From Reticulascus tulasneorum (lineage: Eukaryota > Ascomycota > Sordariomycetes > Glomerellales > Reticulascaceae): a DNA stretch of 64,000 nucleotides. Every line of letters starts with the position of its first letter. The first letter of the stretch is position 1. Positions 26,201-37,679 of the stretch are shown here, piece by piece. A model generated the notes under the pieces. That model was not told the origin of the DNA. It made no database searches and saw only the letters and a program-made list of their open reading frames with translations. The translations under genes were made by a program, and so were the position numbers. The DNA lies in NCBI GenBank assembly GCA_001557505.1, contig LSAX01000006.1, forward strand, positions 992,001 through 1,056,000. The letters run 5' to 3'.

Positions 26201-27584
26201 CGGGGACTCTTTAAACTGCTGGCGAGATCGTTTGTAGGCGTCTCTGCTGCTGGAGTTGTCGAGCGTTCTCTGAACGAGCTCGTGTCTGACCTCTGGGAGA
26301 GTGAGTTTTTGCGTGGCGACATACGATCAACGCTGCGTGGGGGGACAATGGGATCTCGTCTGAAACCCGGGCTCATCAACGGCGCGGGAACCAAATCTCT
26401 GTCTGCCATGCCCTGTGGTCGAGCTGGATCCATAGGAGGTCGTTTTCTTTCCGGTGGTTTTTCTCGAGACTGCACTTCTTGAGATTGAGGCATGGGCGCA
26501 GGAACAGGCGCAGGCACTGGTTCTGGGGTCTCTCCGAAACGGCCAAACGAGCCTGGTCCCGACATGCCATTCCTGGACCGGGGCGGCAAGCTCGACCCAT
26601 CGTCGCTCCTTGTGGCGAGCGAAGCTGCCACCGATTCCTGGCTCTTGTTCCCTGCTGCTAGTCGTCTGAGCGCAGGCTGATTTTGAGATATACCGGAGTC
26701 GATGCTCCCTGCTGGCGAGCTCCCGCCATCTGGGATTCGAGGTCTTCGGACAGGGGTAGGCTGAGGCGGATAAGCAGCTGGTGCGTTCGGTACGCCGCCT
26801 GCAGATGAAACCGAGAGAGTGCTCTGGCTAGGAGCAGACTCCGGCATGGGCGGTCGTGAGATGGTCTGCGGGGGTGGTTGCTGAGGAGCTTGCGCGGGAG
26901 GCGGTCTCTTTACGGTGCCGAGTATCTGGTCCAGCTCGCGCTGATCGAAGCCCGAGAGCTCCGGGACCTTTCCGCCGGTATACTTGCCATAGATCTTGAC
27001 CAAGCTGGCGATGAAGAATTTCTTCTCTTTATCCGTCTGGGCCTGCCAGAAATATGGCTTCCCGATGCTGACGACGAATCCAGTCTCGCCGGCCAATTGG
27101 CGTTGGATGGCAGTCGCGGGCGGGCCAGTAAAGGACTCGACGGCGGTCAAGTCGTCGAGATTCCATGTCTTGCCGATCGAAAAAGTGCCGTTCGTATTCT
27201 CTTTGGACTTGTGCATGCGAACTCGGCCGGATTTCTTGACGGCGACGATGATGACTCGTGGCTTCTCGGCGCCTGTGTTTCTTACTTCGAGGGGAGGAGG
27301 GGAGGTTGGATACGAGGAGAATTCGGTGATCTTGATGTGCGTGATGTATGTCTCGAGCACTGTGGAAGGGGGCACCACGTCAGTAACGTATCTATGGAAA
27401 GCAGAGGTAGTAGGAGTTGAGGCAGAGGTAGGGGGTCGTAGCAGATGGTTCTGGTGATGCACGGCAGAAGGGCAGGGATGGATGCTGGGTTGTTCGTACG
27501 CGATCCATCTACATCCTTCTTGGTGAAGCAGCTCTCGATGATGCGCCTCTTCTCATTCTCGAACCTCTCGGCCCTGCTGTCCAT
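23251..27584 (-). CDS. sec3: Exocyst complex subunit Sec3
   Basis: Sec3 marks exocytic sites and helps tether secretory vesicles at the plasma membrane, at the hyphal tip in filamentous fungi. Four exons (27584-27500, 27359-25408, 25359-24230, 24172-23251) encode 1362 residues, normal for the family. The N-terminus (MDSRAERFENEKRRIIESCF) leads into the PH-like lipid-binding domain (ETYITHIKITE; KPRVIIVAVKKSGRVRMHKS; GKTWNLDDLTAVESF). A long Pro/Ser-rich disordered region follows. From about residue 600 it becomes helical and coiled (LDNLLTLYSVELS-TLSDDIAYIE), then the Sec3 C-terminal domain. The first intron (27499-27360) has an ACTGAC branch site and CTTCCACAG acceptor. The second and third open GTATGT. 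All phases close. It is divergent from the M61 peptidase gene. Confidence 0.94.
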
Positions 27585-29301
27585 GGCTCCGTTTGGGCGG
27601 CGGTCCAATCGCTGGGCGTGGGTGAGACAATCATGAGGCTGTCGACGAGGCAATCCTAGATGGTATGCGCATCTTCATCTGTTGGCTCGAATGGAAGGTG
27701 TGTCGCGCTGGGGTGAGGATGGAAGGAGAATTGGCTAGGCTGGCTTTACGAGAGAGTGGAATTTCGAGGTCGTGTCGAGATGGGGCGAGCCAGAAGGGGA
27801 CTCGTACTTCAGTACAGATTACTTTCTTTCCGGGTAGCTTGGGGGGTTGGGTTGGGTGAGGTCGAGTAAAGTAGCCCTAGAGGATGAATCTCGGCGAGGA
27901 TGTTAGTGGGTTACCCGGTATTAGCGGGCTTTATCCCGCTAAGCAAAGTTCCTAGGTATCTGGAAATGCAGAATGGGGACCCGAGGGATACTCTCTGGCC
28001 CCTCCCCAGCCCAGCGTGCAGCAGTCCAGCATTCTCCCTGGAGGCTAGCTAGCGGGCCACCCAGCGAACGCTGACGCTGAACTGTTAGGGGATCCTTTTA
28101 GTCAGTCTCTTGAGGGAATCCATCAATTGCGCTTGGCACACCCCCGAGTTAGTCACACCCTCCCGACGGATAGCTAATGCCTGGCGTAATTCATTGAGGT
28201 ATGCCGCCTAAGGGGTGCGTTCTTCTCATCATGGATCATCATTTACACCCCCACACCCCCCAAGAGCACTACGTACAGTATTAATTTAGTACGTACCATT
28301 CGACCATGGGGACGGACCCAAGAGCTTTGAATGTGATTGTCAGGAGCTTCGATAAGTTTTGTTGCATTCATTCTCGTCGAACCTGCAAAGAGCTACTCAT
28401 CGAGCACCTTATCCATTCATCTTCTCAACGCTCTCTCGCAGCCAATGTCACAAATTCTCAGCGAGATCAACGCCCAAGCATCTCGCATTGCAGACTCGCA
28501 TCCTGATGTGCCCACTCCCTTTAACAGACGTCGTTACCATGGGTTTTCTTCCCTTCAAACTCGCCTCTCCAATGGCCCCGTCTCACTTTCATGCTTCCAT
28601 TGATCAATGTTTCAACCCCCCGGCTCTGTCACCTCAGTTGCAATGTTATTGGACAGAGGTTCCTCTTCGAATCCTCGAAATCCCTATCATGTCGTGTTCG
28701 GGCTGGCCATTCACCAATAATCTTGCGGTCGGGATTCTTCGTTGCTATTATAAGTCCCAAGCATGTGCATGTAAAACCCTTCCTCTGACCAGTCAGTGCC
28801 TTGCCGGGAACCTCGTGCGTATATTGTCCTTGAATGGGTTTCTCGCAGCAGCACTCCGCTGTCGCTCTAAACAACAAGAAGGCAGGAAGAATGGTAGCGT
28901 ACAGTTTAGCAATCTTTTAATTCCTGAACTCAATTTAGCTACCTGTCCTTGTACGTCCTACATGCCATGCATAAATTTGTGTGCCACCGTTTAGTACTCG
29001 CGGCTAAGTGACGTAAGGCCTTCTGACATGGCACTAGGGCTCCAACGACAATGCGCTTTCGTCGTAATTGACTAGCATGCTTCTCAATGACCATAGCCAT
29101 GACGACGGGCTCTAAATCTGTTTATGAAAGGAAGCAAGACCGCGGCATCGCAATAAGCTGCCTCTAACAATTAAATTCATGTTAGTCAGCAATCCACACT
29201 GGGAAAAAGGCTCTCATGTGCCGACAGCCGACCTCAAAGTCGCCTCATTCCTCTGGCCGTAGTGATTCCAAACTGAATTTCATTAACACACGATAAAAGC
29301 C
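27585..29301. other. Divergent intergenic region with doubtful ORF
   Basis: Lies between the starts of sec3 (-) and the M61 peptidase gene (+). A 211-codon frame at 28359-28994 has no motif, and its composition resembles translated non-coding DNA; I do not call it a gene. CCTAGGTA occurs at 27951-27958. The region should hold both promoters. Confidence 0.5.
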
Positions 29302-31050
29302 ATGGAAGTCAAAAATGCCCTCGCCAGGCTCTTGGTTATTCTGGCCGTCGGAAATGCCTTGGCAGACCAGATGCCAATGGTTTCTGAAGTGCCTTCAATG
29401 CAACTTGCCATGACCCCGGTGTTTGACCAAAAGGATCACAAGGCAACGGGGATCAATTTGACAATGATTTTGCTCGTTCCCGAAGCCCAGAAAGGCGATA
29501 TCCTCGTCACCTTACCCCTAAGCATGGGTCCGACACCAACAGCACGGTATGATGGAGATGCAATCCGAGCTCAGGATGACGTAGGTGACCTCACTCTATC
29601 CAAGAACGACACAGATGAGTCCGACTCGTGGAGGACTTGGATCCTGGACCGAGATCCGCAAGGCCCAATCACCCTATATTTCTTCGCCCCAGCCCGGAAG
29701 ACAGATCATAAAACCCAGCCGGGTCCACGAATCGATCTCAGAGCTGATCAAGGCGGTCTGTTCGGTAAGGGGCAAGGATTCATCCCATGGCCGCCCAACG
29801 AGGAGAACTGGAATGTCATTGTGTCCTGGAATCTCGAAAACGCCCCAGACGGCACCAAAGTAGCCTGGTCGATGGGCGACGAACTCCAGAACCAGGCTGT
29901 CGGTTACCCGTCCGAGCTGATCGGTGACAGCTTCTTTGCTGTCGGCCCTCTGTCTCGCTGGCCCGACTGGTCCCAACCCAAAACTGGGCATCAGTTCTCC
30001 ATGTATTGGATCAATGACACTCCTTGGGACATGTCCCTCTTGCCAGCTCAGGTTGCAAGCTGCTACTACGGCATCTCCCGTTACTTCGATGACACCACCA
30101 CCAACTTCGCCGTGTTCATGCGGCGAGTTGAAAATGGTGATGGCGGAACAGGAGGTTACAATAGCTTCATGCTTGAGTACCATCTCGGCTCGGAAGACGA
30201 GATGGACACGCTTGACTTGTTGGACCTCCTTGCGCATGAAATCATCCACGAGTACCCCTTACTTTCGCCGCGTGAGAGCGATGACGGCGCATGGTACGAC
30301 GAAGGGGTTGCGAACTACTACGTCCCCGTTATTCTCTCCTGGTATGGCGTCATTACGCGAGAAGGCTTCTTCTCTATCCTGAACAATAATGCTCAGGCGT
30401 ACTATACTAGCCCATATGTCAACGTGAGCTTGGATTGGGCAGCCGAGCACTTCTGGGACAACGTGCATATCACACGCATAGTGTACAATAGAGGCTTCAT
30501 GTACCTCACCTACCTCAACGCCCTCATAAACCACGCCACAACGGGCGAGCGCTCCCTCGACGATGTCGTCAAAACTCTGTACCGCATGCGCCTGGAACAC
30601 GAGCATCCTGGGGTTGTTGAATTCCTAGGCCTGGTGTCGCAGTTCATTGGAGAAGGTAAAACTGAGGCGAGTTACGCAGCCATGAAGCGCGGAGATCTGC
30701 TGGTTCCGCCGGCGGACTTGACCTTCCCTGGGTATGGGGTGCGAATGAAGAGGAGGGACTGCCACGTGTTTGACTTGGGCTTTGATGACAACTCGATGAG
30801 GGAGGGTAAGGTGCGGGGGCTGAAAAAGGGGTCTCGAGCCGAGATAGCAGGCGTGAGGGAAGGGGATGAGATTCTTGACGGGTTTATGGTCTGGGGCGTC
30901 GCAGACGTGTACGACAAGGAGATGCGGATGAGTGTCAGGCGGGAACACCATGAGGTTGTGGTGATAGAGTGGTGGCCGAGGGGGTGGGACGTGGTTGAGT
31001 GTTGGTGGTGGGAAGAGGCGGACGGGGATTCTGCATTCGACGAGCTGTAA
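29302..31050 (+). CDS. Secreted M61-type metallopeptidase with PDZ-like tail
   Basis: M61 peptidases are zinc aminopeptidases of the gluzincin clan; bacterial members act as glycyl aminopeptidases. This 582-residue intronless frame begins with a signal peptide (MEVKNALARLLVILAVGNAL, cut near ALA-DQ), so export is likely. The zinc site is HEIIH at about residues 312-316, with the third ligand Glu in WYDEGVANYY about 17 residues later, matching HExxH(x)nE. The N-terminal half is beta rich with FxPARKT- and RWPDW-type blocks. A PDZ-like module near residues 480-560 contains LKKGSRAEIAGVREGDEILD, as in many M61 proteins. The C-terminal end is Trp/Glu rich. Substrate is unknown. It is unlike its housekeeping neighbours and may be accessory. 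Confidence 0.82.
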   Translation: MEVKNALARLLVILAVGNALADQMPMVSEVPSMQLAMTPVFDQKDHKATGINLTMILLVPEAQKGDILVTLPLSMGPTPTARYDGDAIRAQDDVGDLTLSKNDTDESDSWRTWILDRDPQGPITLYFFAPARKTDHKTQPGPRIDLRADQGGLFGKGQGFIPWPPNEENWNVIVSWNLENAPDGTKVAWSMGDELQNQAVGYPSELIGDSFFAVGPLSRWPDWSQPKTGHQFSMYWINDTPWDMSLLPAQVASCYYGISRYFDDTTTNFAVFMRRVENGDGGTGGYNSFMLEYHLGSEDEMDTLDLLDLLAHEIIHEYPLLSPRESDDGAWYDEGVANYYVPVILSWYGVITREGFFSILNNNAQAYYTSPYVNVSLDWAAEHFWDNVHITRIVYNRGFMYLTYLNALINHATTGERSLDDVVKTLYRMRLEHEHPGVVEFLGLVSQFIGEGKTEASYAAMKRGDLLVPPADLTFPGYGVRMKRRDCHVFDLGFDDNSMREGKVRGLKKGSRAEIAGVREGDEILDGFMVWGVADVYDKEMRMSVRREHHEVVVIEWWPRGWDVVECWWWEEADGDSAFDEL

Positions 31051-31700
31051 GGAGGTTCAACAGGGATAGAATCTTTCCCATCTTGTTCTCATAGTTCATA
31101 AGAGGCCTTAATGCAAAGAACTATCAGTTGGGTCCTTGTTCATTTGGTGCGTTCGTTACCACCCGCTTCTACACGCCATCTTTTCTATAAGTGTCTTGTC
31201 ACATCATTGCTACAACTTTCTTTGGCTCAGCTATCTTTTTGCAGGCTGGGCGTTCGAATGCTGTCCATGCTCCTTTTTTTTTTGCCATATCTATCCTGCA
31301 AAACCTAGCTCTGCAAGTTGCTAAAGTTTGGTTCGGCCTCGTCTCATCCATGAAGCTTCCAGCGTCTTCCTGTGTGTCCACGGCATTAGTGGCTTGCGTC
31401 AAGACTCACTGCATGCTCTATCGTTTGCTAGGTGATTCCGACTTAGCGACGGTGCTCCAATGAGCTGTATTCTTTCTTTGTATTTCTCTTTCACAGTTTG
31501 GGGTCAAATAAAGACATGCTTGCACCCGATCAGTTCCTTTGATCCAGGTTTCAAACCTGCACCAACATCTTTCTAGTCAACTGCAGAATGTTCCATACAT
31601 GCATCCACAGTCGGTGCAAGGATGAGATAAAAGGAACCTCCGTTCCCTGTGCTTTTGGTCCCCAACTCATTCGCCATCTTACCTCTGGACTCTGAGCCGA
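31051..31700. other. Intergenic, M61 gene to unknown gene
   Basis: Contains the 3' flank of the peptidase gene and the promoter of the next gene, both on +. Open frames here are short and pyrimidine rich, and none is supported. Confidence 0.5.
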
Positions 31701-32519
31701 ATGTCAGTGATCGACATGTTCGATCAAGTCGTCGACGATGACTTCGTCGTGATCGATGGAAGTGAATTTGCAAGTTCCCCCGAACTGCAGACTGCCAGCC
31801 AGCCCGAAAGCGACACGCAGACCGGAGCCTCGGATGAACGCTGGACGGGTGACATCGTCGAGGAGTATAATAAGCTCCAAGACCAGATCTACGACCTTCA
31901 ATTGCACAAAGATAACTCCGAATTCGCATTCGACACCGAATTTCTTCCCTCTGGAGAGGAAATCAAGGTCCCTCTTGGATGGCAACAACCCGTTGAGGAG
32001 CTGCTCGAGCAACTGGAACCTCTGAAGGCCGAATTGGTTTGTCGCGGTCAATTCGCAGAAACCTCTCCCTCGAACGAAGATGACGAGGCTCCTGCCAGCG
32101 AGAGTGAGTACACTAGTAGCGAACTTGCCGCTAGTCTAGAGCTTGACGGCAAGGAACTGGACATCAGCAATGGCGACCTGCTCAATCTCGCTGGCAGCGA
32201 CTCATTCAGCCCCCAGTTATCCTACCCCATGGATCAACCCTATGCCTACGCCACAGAACACGAGCTCGACAGAATAAAGGGTTTGGTGGAAAGGCTGCTA
32301 CAAAAGATCGCGAACCTTCACTGCCTTATTGATGAAATAATGGTATGGCAGAGAAACACGGTCGATGCGGTCCTCCTTCCCGACAACTCGCTGAGCCAGA
32401 TGCTCGAGAAGCTAGCGACCGCGATACACACAGTCTACGCATTTGTGTCTGAAGAGAGCCACCTGATACTTAATGAGATTTGCTTTCGGCACACGCAACA
32501 CCTGGAACAGAAAGAATGA
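31701..32519 (+). CDS. Unrecognised acidic protein with helical C-terminus
   Basis: A single-exon frame of 272 residues; I do not recognise a family. The N-terminus (MSVIDMFDQVVDDDFVVIDG) and the next ~150 residues are strongly acidic with Glu/Asp/Ser/Gln, probably largely disordered. A possible helix sits at VEEYNKLQDQIYDLQLHKD. The last ~85 residues (ELDRIKGLVERLLQKIANLH and on, with LEKLATAIHTVYAFVSEES) are predicted helical, with two Cys and several His. No signal peptide or membrane segment is seen. It sits 504 bases before another unknown gene of similar plan. Codon use looks like that of neighbouring genes, which supports coding, but function is unknown. Confidence 0.6.
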   Translation: MSVIDMFDQVVDDDFVVIDGSEFASSPELQTASQPESDTQTGASDERWTGDIVEEYNKLQDQIYDLQLHKDNSEFAFDTEFLPSGEEIKVPLGWQQPVEELLEQLEPLKAELVCRGQFAETSPSNEDDEAPASESEYTSSELAASLELDGKELDISNGDLLNLAGSDSFSPQLSYPMDQPYAYATEHELDRIKGLVERLLQKIANLHCLIDEIMVWQRNTVDAVLLPDNSLSQMLEKLATAIHTVYAFVSEESHLILNEICFRHTQHLEQKE

Positions 32520-33023
32520 GGAGAGTGACTAGTCAGCGCTCAAGGCCACAAATGAGGGATGGGAGATTTGTACCACTCGCTTGAGTGCCTCTGGTATTGG
32601 AACCTGGACAGACTATGCTGTTCGCATCCTCCAGTACCCTGAATAGTTTCTCTAGTAAAAAGTTGCCATTGTTAGCTCTCACACTTCGTTCTTGCAAAGG
32701 TCCAATGACCTATCGAATCAGCAGTGAAAGCTGCATGCCTAGGTACTTAGAAAGGGAAGGGGACGTTCTGTTTGGTTCTTTCCTCGCGCATCTTGTTCAA
32801 CTGGAAGGGGAAGGCACTCGCTTCCCATTACTACAGCGAGAATTGGTTTAAATTACTGTGTTTCTTTCTTAACGCTCCATCTTTCTCCTCTCCTTTCACG
32901 TTCCTTCGATCTCTCTTATCGTCCTCTTCAGGAGCTAACAATTTCCTGATCTCGCTGGTCTTCATCTTCGCGCCAATTCTTGCAAACATTTGGGTATCTC
33001 AAACGCCATAACCTCATAACAGG
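32520..33023. other. Intergenic between two unknown genes
   Basis: No gene is supported. CCTAGGTA occurs at 32738-32745. The 3' part is TC rich and should hold the promoter and leader of the gene at 33024. Confidence 0.5.
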
Positions 33024-33638
33024 ATGTCTAGTGCCGCAAGGGGACGTCAGATACTTACAAAGAGACGTCGGCTGATTGACTCCTTCCACGATCTGACGTG
33101 AGTCAATTCTTACGAGGCAAATTGCAAGCACTTCAGGAGTGGCTGGATCCGCATGTGCCTTCTCTTCCATGTCATGAGCTGATTTGGCCTTATAAACAGT
33201 GAGGATATTACCGACAATGAATCACCCAGCCTAGCCGTTGCTGCGACGGATGGTCCTTTGAAAGTGATCAAAGGTTACAGCGGACCTCTGGAGTCGCTCG
33301 AGGCACCTTCCAAGACTCCACAAGCCGATTCTCTTGTTCAGCCTGCATCGCTACAGAATCAGACACCAGGAGCGCCAGTACAAGCAAACCACCTCTTGGA
33401 AGTTGTCAATCGCCTGCGTTGGGCCGAAGAAACTGCCACGTTGGTGATGCTTGAGCTTCGTTACCTCCGACAGCGAGAAGCAGGGAACTCTGCTACTAAT
33501 GTATCCAACAAGCTCAAATCAACCGAGAATTACCTCGCAGATGTGGTCTCTGAATTATCGACCCACAGACTCGAGACAATGTGGGAGCACCATTACAAGT
33601 GCCCTTATCGAAAGGAGCAAAACTCTCTGCACTGGTGA
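33024..33638 (+). CDS. Unrecognised small protein, two exons
   Basis: The model joins 33024-33097 to 33200-33638 over an intron with a canonical GTGAGT donor, CTGAT branch-like word and AAACAG acceptor. Phase is kept across the split Thr codon, giving 170 residues. The N-terminus is basic (MSSAARGRQILTKRRRLIDS). The middle is Ser/Pro/Gln rich. The C-terminal ~85 residues (LLEVVNRLRWAEETATLVML and on) look helical, ending in a His/Cys-bearing HHYKCPYRKEQ. No known domain, signal or membrane segment is seen. The basic start could be nuclear targeting, but that is a guess. It follows another unknown gene on the same strand. Confidence 0.5.
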
Positions 33639-33885
33639 ACCAGCCTATTTGCTTCAAGATGGAAGTTTGGGGAGAGGAATGCGGTATTGACTACTTTGGG
33701 GCATCAATTACGGAGAATATGAGCAGTCTTTGCTGGAGTCGAATACCACGTGGTCAGGTTGCACAGGACTGGCGTAGTACATATTAAACAACCAGATCAC
33801 CAATAGATTCAGACAGTCTCATCCTTGCTCATTTTACTCTCTTGCACGAACCCTACTGAATCTGGCTTCCCTCCTTAATTTTAGA

Positions 33886-35067
33886 TCAGGCTTCAACCAT
33901 GTACCGTTCCATGATCTCCTTTAGTCGGTCCAGAGGCAACGCCTCAATCTTCCTCCCCAAGAATCCCTCCACTGTCTCAGCCATACAAAGGGCATTGTAT
34001 ATGCTCTCTTCAACAGAATCCGCCGCAGCCTCTAGCAGCCCATTGATACTTGTGTTGTCTATAGCCTCAATCTTTAACGCCTTCGCCTTGTACGGATCCA
34101 CATCCCGCCTATCCATCGACATCGTCTGCACGGGTATGCTGTTCCCCGTGGAGAAGGCGAGGAAAATGTCTCCAGACGGGTTATGGCCGTACCCACCCAC
34201 CCTGGCCAGTCCAACGGTGGCCCGCTTCGCCAGGCGTTCACACTGTGACGGCGTCAGGGGCGCGTCGGTCGCGATGATGACGATGATGGAGCCGTCCTTC
34301 TTGTCCTTGTGCGCCGCAATGGCGGCCTGCTGTTCCGCCTTCTCCTTGGCGAAGATGCGCCCGACAGGCACGCCACCGATGCGAAGATGCTCGTTCTTGC
34401 CGTAGTTTGCCTGCACTAGCGCGGCAACAGTGTACTCCGTGGTCTCTCCCTTTGAATCAATCCCCGGCACAATGCGACTGCTCGACCCGGTCCCTCCCTT
34501 GAAGTAGTGGCAGATCATGCCCGTTCCACCACCCGTGTTCCCCTCGGACACCGCGTCAGCGGACGCAGAGTTCATGCCCTGCACGATATGCTCGGGGGTT
34601 ACGCTGAACTTGCTCAAATCGTTCAAGTAGCCGTCGAACGTCTCCGCGACCACAGGGAGCAGGAACCAATCTATCTCGCCCTTGTCGTTGCTATGGTGCT
34701 TGATGGCGTACTCGTAGATGCCGCGGTACGCATCCCCGACGGAGAAAGAGTTGGTCAGCACGATGGGGGACGACAGCAGGCCGGTTTCGTTGATCCAGTG
34801 GCTGCCGGTCATCTCGCCGGAGCCGTTGAAGCTGAACAGGCCGGCATAGCAGGCTTGGTTGAACCATTGCTTGCGGGGGAGGATGACGGTCACTCCGGTG
34901 TTGACGGACGGGGATGTGTGGATAGACTGGGTAGAGACAGTGACGCCGGGCACGTCGGTGATGGAGTTCTTGGGGCCGGGCGCCCAGGTCCCAAGGTGGA
35001 GCTTGGGGAGGATGGCTCGGATCCGGGCTCGGGGCTGGGATGCGGATTGGGCGGCTGAGGATGCCAT
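33886..35067 (-). CDS. DmpA-type aminopeptidase (peptidase family S58)
   Basis: The S58/DmpA family contains self-processing N-terminal-nucleophile enzymes such as L-aminopeptidase D-amidase and beta-peptidyl aminopeptidases. This intronless frame gives 393 residues. Family blocks are [64 protein letters not shown], and [24 protein letters not shown]. The last contains the GGTGSSSR stretch where family members cut themselves to free a catalytic Ser. Later blocks [20 protein letters not shown] and [14 protein letters not shown] also fit. No signal peptide is seen, so the site is probably cytosolic. Substrate cannot be told. It is divergent from the transhydrogenase gene, about 945 bases apart. 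Confidence 0.9.
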   Translation of the reverse strand: MASSAAQSASQPRARIRAILPKLHLGTWAPGPKNSITDVPGVTVSTQSIHTSPSVNTGVTVILPRKQWFNQACYAGLFSFNGSGEMTGSHWINETGLLSSPIVLTNSFSVGDAYRGIYEYAIKHHSNDKGEIDWFLLPVVAETFDGYLNDLSKFSVTPEHIVQGMNSASADAVSEGNTGGGTGMICHYFKGGTGSSSRIVPGIDSKGETTEYTVAALVQANYGKNEHLRIGGVPVGRIFAKEKAEQQAAIAAHKDKKDGSIIVIIATDAPLTPSQCERLAKRATVGLARVGGYGHNPSGDIFLAFSTGNSIPVQTMSMDRRDVDPYKAKALKIEAIDNTSINGLLEAAADSVEESIYNALCMAETVEGFLGRKIEALPLDRLKEIMERYMVEA

Positions 35068-36012
35068 TTTGGGAGTGTTGCAGGAAACGCCTGAGTCTGC
35101 GTTACTGAGTACGTGAATCGGGGCTACGGTTGGATGAAGAACGTTAAAGTGAATAAAAAAATTATATCGAGTCTCTGAAGTCTTCTTATACTCGTTAGAC
35201 CCAATTACTAACTACTGACGTTTAACAGGAAGCCTAAAGGATTCGGGTCTACGAGCGACGTTCAAATGCGAGCCATATGCGAACCCACATGCGGATTACA
35301 GGAGACAATCCATTCTTGACTCACACCGGGAAAGCAGGATTCTTAGCTTGGAACAGGATGATCGTTGCACAAACCGACTGTTAAAGCGCCTGTAAGGCGG
35401 GTGGAAACTCTCACTGCAGCAACTCGATCAGGCAGGTCGGTCGTCCAACCCGCTCGCTTCGGCAACTGGGCCGCCGGGTGCTTGCGTGTCAATGGGCTTG
35501 AGTGACGCAGCCCCTGCGGGCGAGGGGTCTGACGAAGACGAAGACGAATTCAACATTCTGCGAGGCGATTGGCATCATGGATACTAGGTACCCGATTAAT
35601 GCCCAGTTATACGGATCTTCTTTTGGATGGCGAGTTCGGCTACTACGTATGAGATGCCAAGATAGAACAAGGGTTGAGAGAGGCGATGAATGCCGAGGAA
35701 CGTGTGCGGATGTGGGGTTTGCCCAAGTCGTGCTGATGCGGGGAAGCTTCTTTCAACCCCCAGCTAATTACTCCTCTCTTCGCTGGCCCTGTCATTACGA
35801 AACCGAGATGGAGGAGGCTCATGATCGTGGCAATTGACCTCGAAACTTAATCTCGACATCCTACATACACCAATTGGGTCTGGCACTCATCCTGCTACTT
35901 CATCGCCAGCCTACCAATCAAATCTTCGGAGCTTGGTGAGGGACAACGACCTGAGAAGTGGAATTATAAGACAGTCCAAGATTCGAACCTCGGCTTCAGT
36001 CAAGTTTCAGTC
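35068..36012. other. Divergent promoter region
   Basis: Lies between the starts of the S58 peptidase (-) and transhydrogenase (+) genes. No gene is supported. It should hold both promoters. Confidence 0.5.
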
Positions 36013-37679
36013 ATGACTCCAGCTATCCGGGTTGTTCCAAGTGTAAGTCAACCTCACAACTCACAACTTACGCCTGGCTCTCACTTACACATCGCAGGCT
36101 GCGAAACGAGCGGTGAATCTCCTGCGCACGATCCAGGCTCACCCGCCATCATGTCCCTGCCACTCCAACCCGGGCTACCACCAGCTCCCCAATCTCACCC
36201 CGCGAGCCCTCCGCTCCGGCTCGCGCAACTATGCGACCCCCGCGGACTCCAGCCAGGTTAAAGAGTACGCCTTTGAGATGGCGGCTTCCTCCATCCGCTT
36301 CGGCCCCGGCGTGACGCAGGAGGTCGGCATGGACTTGAAGAACATGGGCGCCCAACGTGTGGCGGTGGTGACTGATCCTACCGTCGACAAACTGTACGCC
36401 ATGCAGCAGGTGCGGGAGGCGTTGCAGAGGGAGGGGATCAATTTCAAGGTGTTCAATCGGACGAGGGTGGAGCCGAAGGATAGCTCGTAAGTCAAGGTCG
36501 AGCGGGCAATTACCGCAGCTGTTGAGTGTGTCGGCGAGTGAGAAGCTGACTGTGACTGGGCAGGATCAAGGAAGCAATCGATTGGGTCCGGCCGTATAAC
36601 GCCGACGCCTTCCTGGCTGTCGGCGGCGGCTCCGTCATCGACACGGCCAAGCTCATGAACCTGTACTCCAGCTACCCGGACGCCGACTTTCTCGATTTCG
36701 TCAACGCCCCGCTCGGAAAGGGCAGGCCGGTGGACAAGCCACTCAAGCCTCTGATCGCCGTGCCCACCACCGCCGGCACAGGCAGCGAGACGACCGGCAC
36801 CGCAATCTTCGATCTTGTATCCAAACGCGCTAAAACCGGCGTGGCTCACCGCAATCTCAAGCCCACCCTGGGCATATGTGATCCACTTAACACCAGGACC
36901 ATGTCATCGGCCGTCAAGGCCAGTTCCGGCTTGGACGTGCTCTGCCATTCGCTTGAATCGTGGACCGCCATCCCGTACCATCAGCGTGTGCCGCGGCCGT
37001 CGAATCCGATCCTGAGACCAGCATACCAAGGCGCGAATCCCATCAGCGACGTCTTCTCTTTCCATGCCTTGAGGGCCACGGTCAAGTATCTTCCGAGAGC
37101 TGTGCATAACCCCGACGATTTTGAAGCCCAGAGCGAGATGCTCCTGGCTGCTACCCTGGCCGGTGTAGGGTTCGGAAACGCAGGCGTCCATCTCTGTCAC
37201 GGTATGTCCCCCACCTCCTTCGATATCTACACACCACTAACACCGCCTCAGGCATGTCCTACCCCATATCCGGCCAGAATCCAGGCTACACCCACGCAGG
37301 CTACGACGTAGACTACCCCATCATCCCGCACGGCGTCTCCGTCGCCGTCACCGCCCCGGCAGTCTTCCGATTCACAGGCGCGTCTAACCCAGAGCGCCAT
37401 CTCGCCGCCGCCGAGGTCTTCGGCGTCGACATCTCCAACGTGCGCAACGAAGATGCGGGGGCTGTGCTCGCGGACGCCTTGGTCGAGTTCCTGGCGAAGC
37501 TGGGCGACCAGCCAAGCGGGCTGAAGCATCTGGGCTTCGGGAGCGGGGATCTGGACGCGTTGGTCGAGGGGACGATTCCGCAAGCGAGGGTCTTGATGCT
37601 TGCGCCCGGGCTGGATACGGATCTGGAGAGGGAGAGGGAGCAGCTTCGTGGGCTGTTCGAGGCCGCTATGGAGCATTAG
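36013..37679 (+). CDS. Mitochondrial hydroxyacid-oxoacid transhydrogenase
   Basis: An iron-type alcohol dehydrogenase of the ADHFE1 group, which couples oxidation of 4-hydroxybutyrate to reduction of 2-oxoglutarate to D-2-hydroxyglutarate in mitochondria. Four exons (36013-36042, 36098-36486, 36564-37201, 37252-37679) give 494 residues. The first ~60 residues are basic and Ser/Pro rich, with a probable import signal ending near RSGSRNYATP. Cofactor-side motifs are AVGGGSVIDTAKLMN and VPTTAGTGSE. All four expected metal ligands are present: Asp and His in GLDVLCHSLES, His in HLCHGMSYP, His in IPHGVSVA. All introns open GTAAGT or GTATGT and phases close. The assignment to this subgroup rather than a plain alcohol dehydrogenase rests on overall likeness. 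Confidence 0.92.

Noticed and set aside
25640..26482. 280-codon frame on + inside sec3
   Set aside because: Antisense to the Pro/Ser-rich middle of Sec3; composition follows from the sense codons.
28359..28994. 211-codon + frame between sec3 and the M61 gene
   Set aside because: No motif, high Cys/Leu/Ser composition typical of translated non-coding DNA, and competing open frames in the same place.
35970..36000. ATTCGAACCTCGG word resembling the T-arm of a minus-strand tRNA
   Set aside because: No matching acceptor stem, D-arm or anticodon arm around it.
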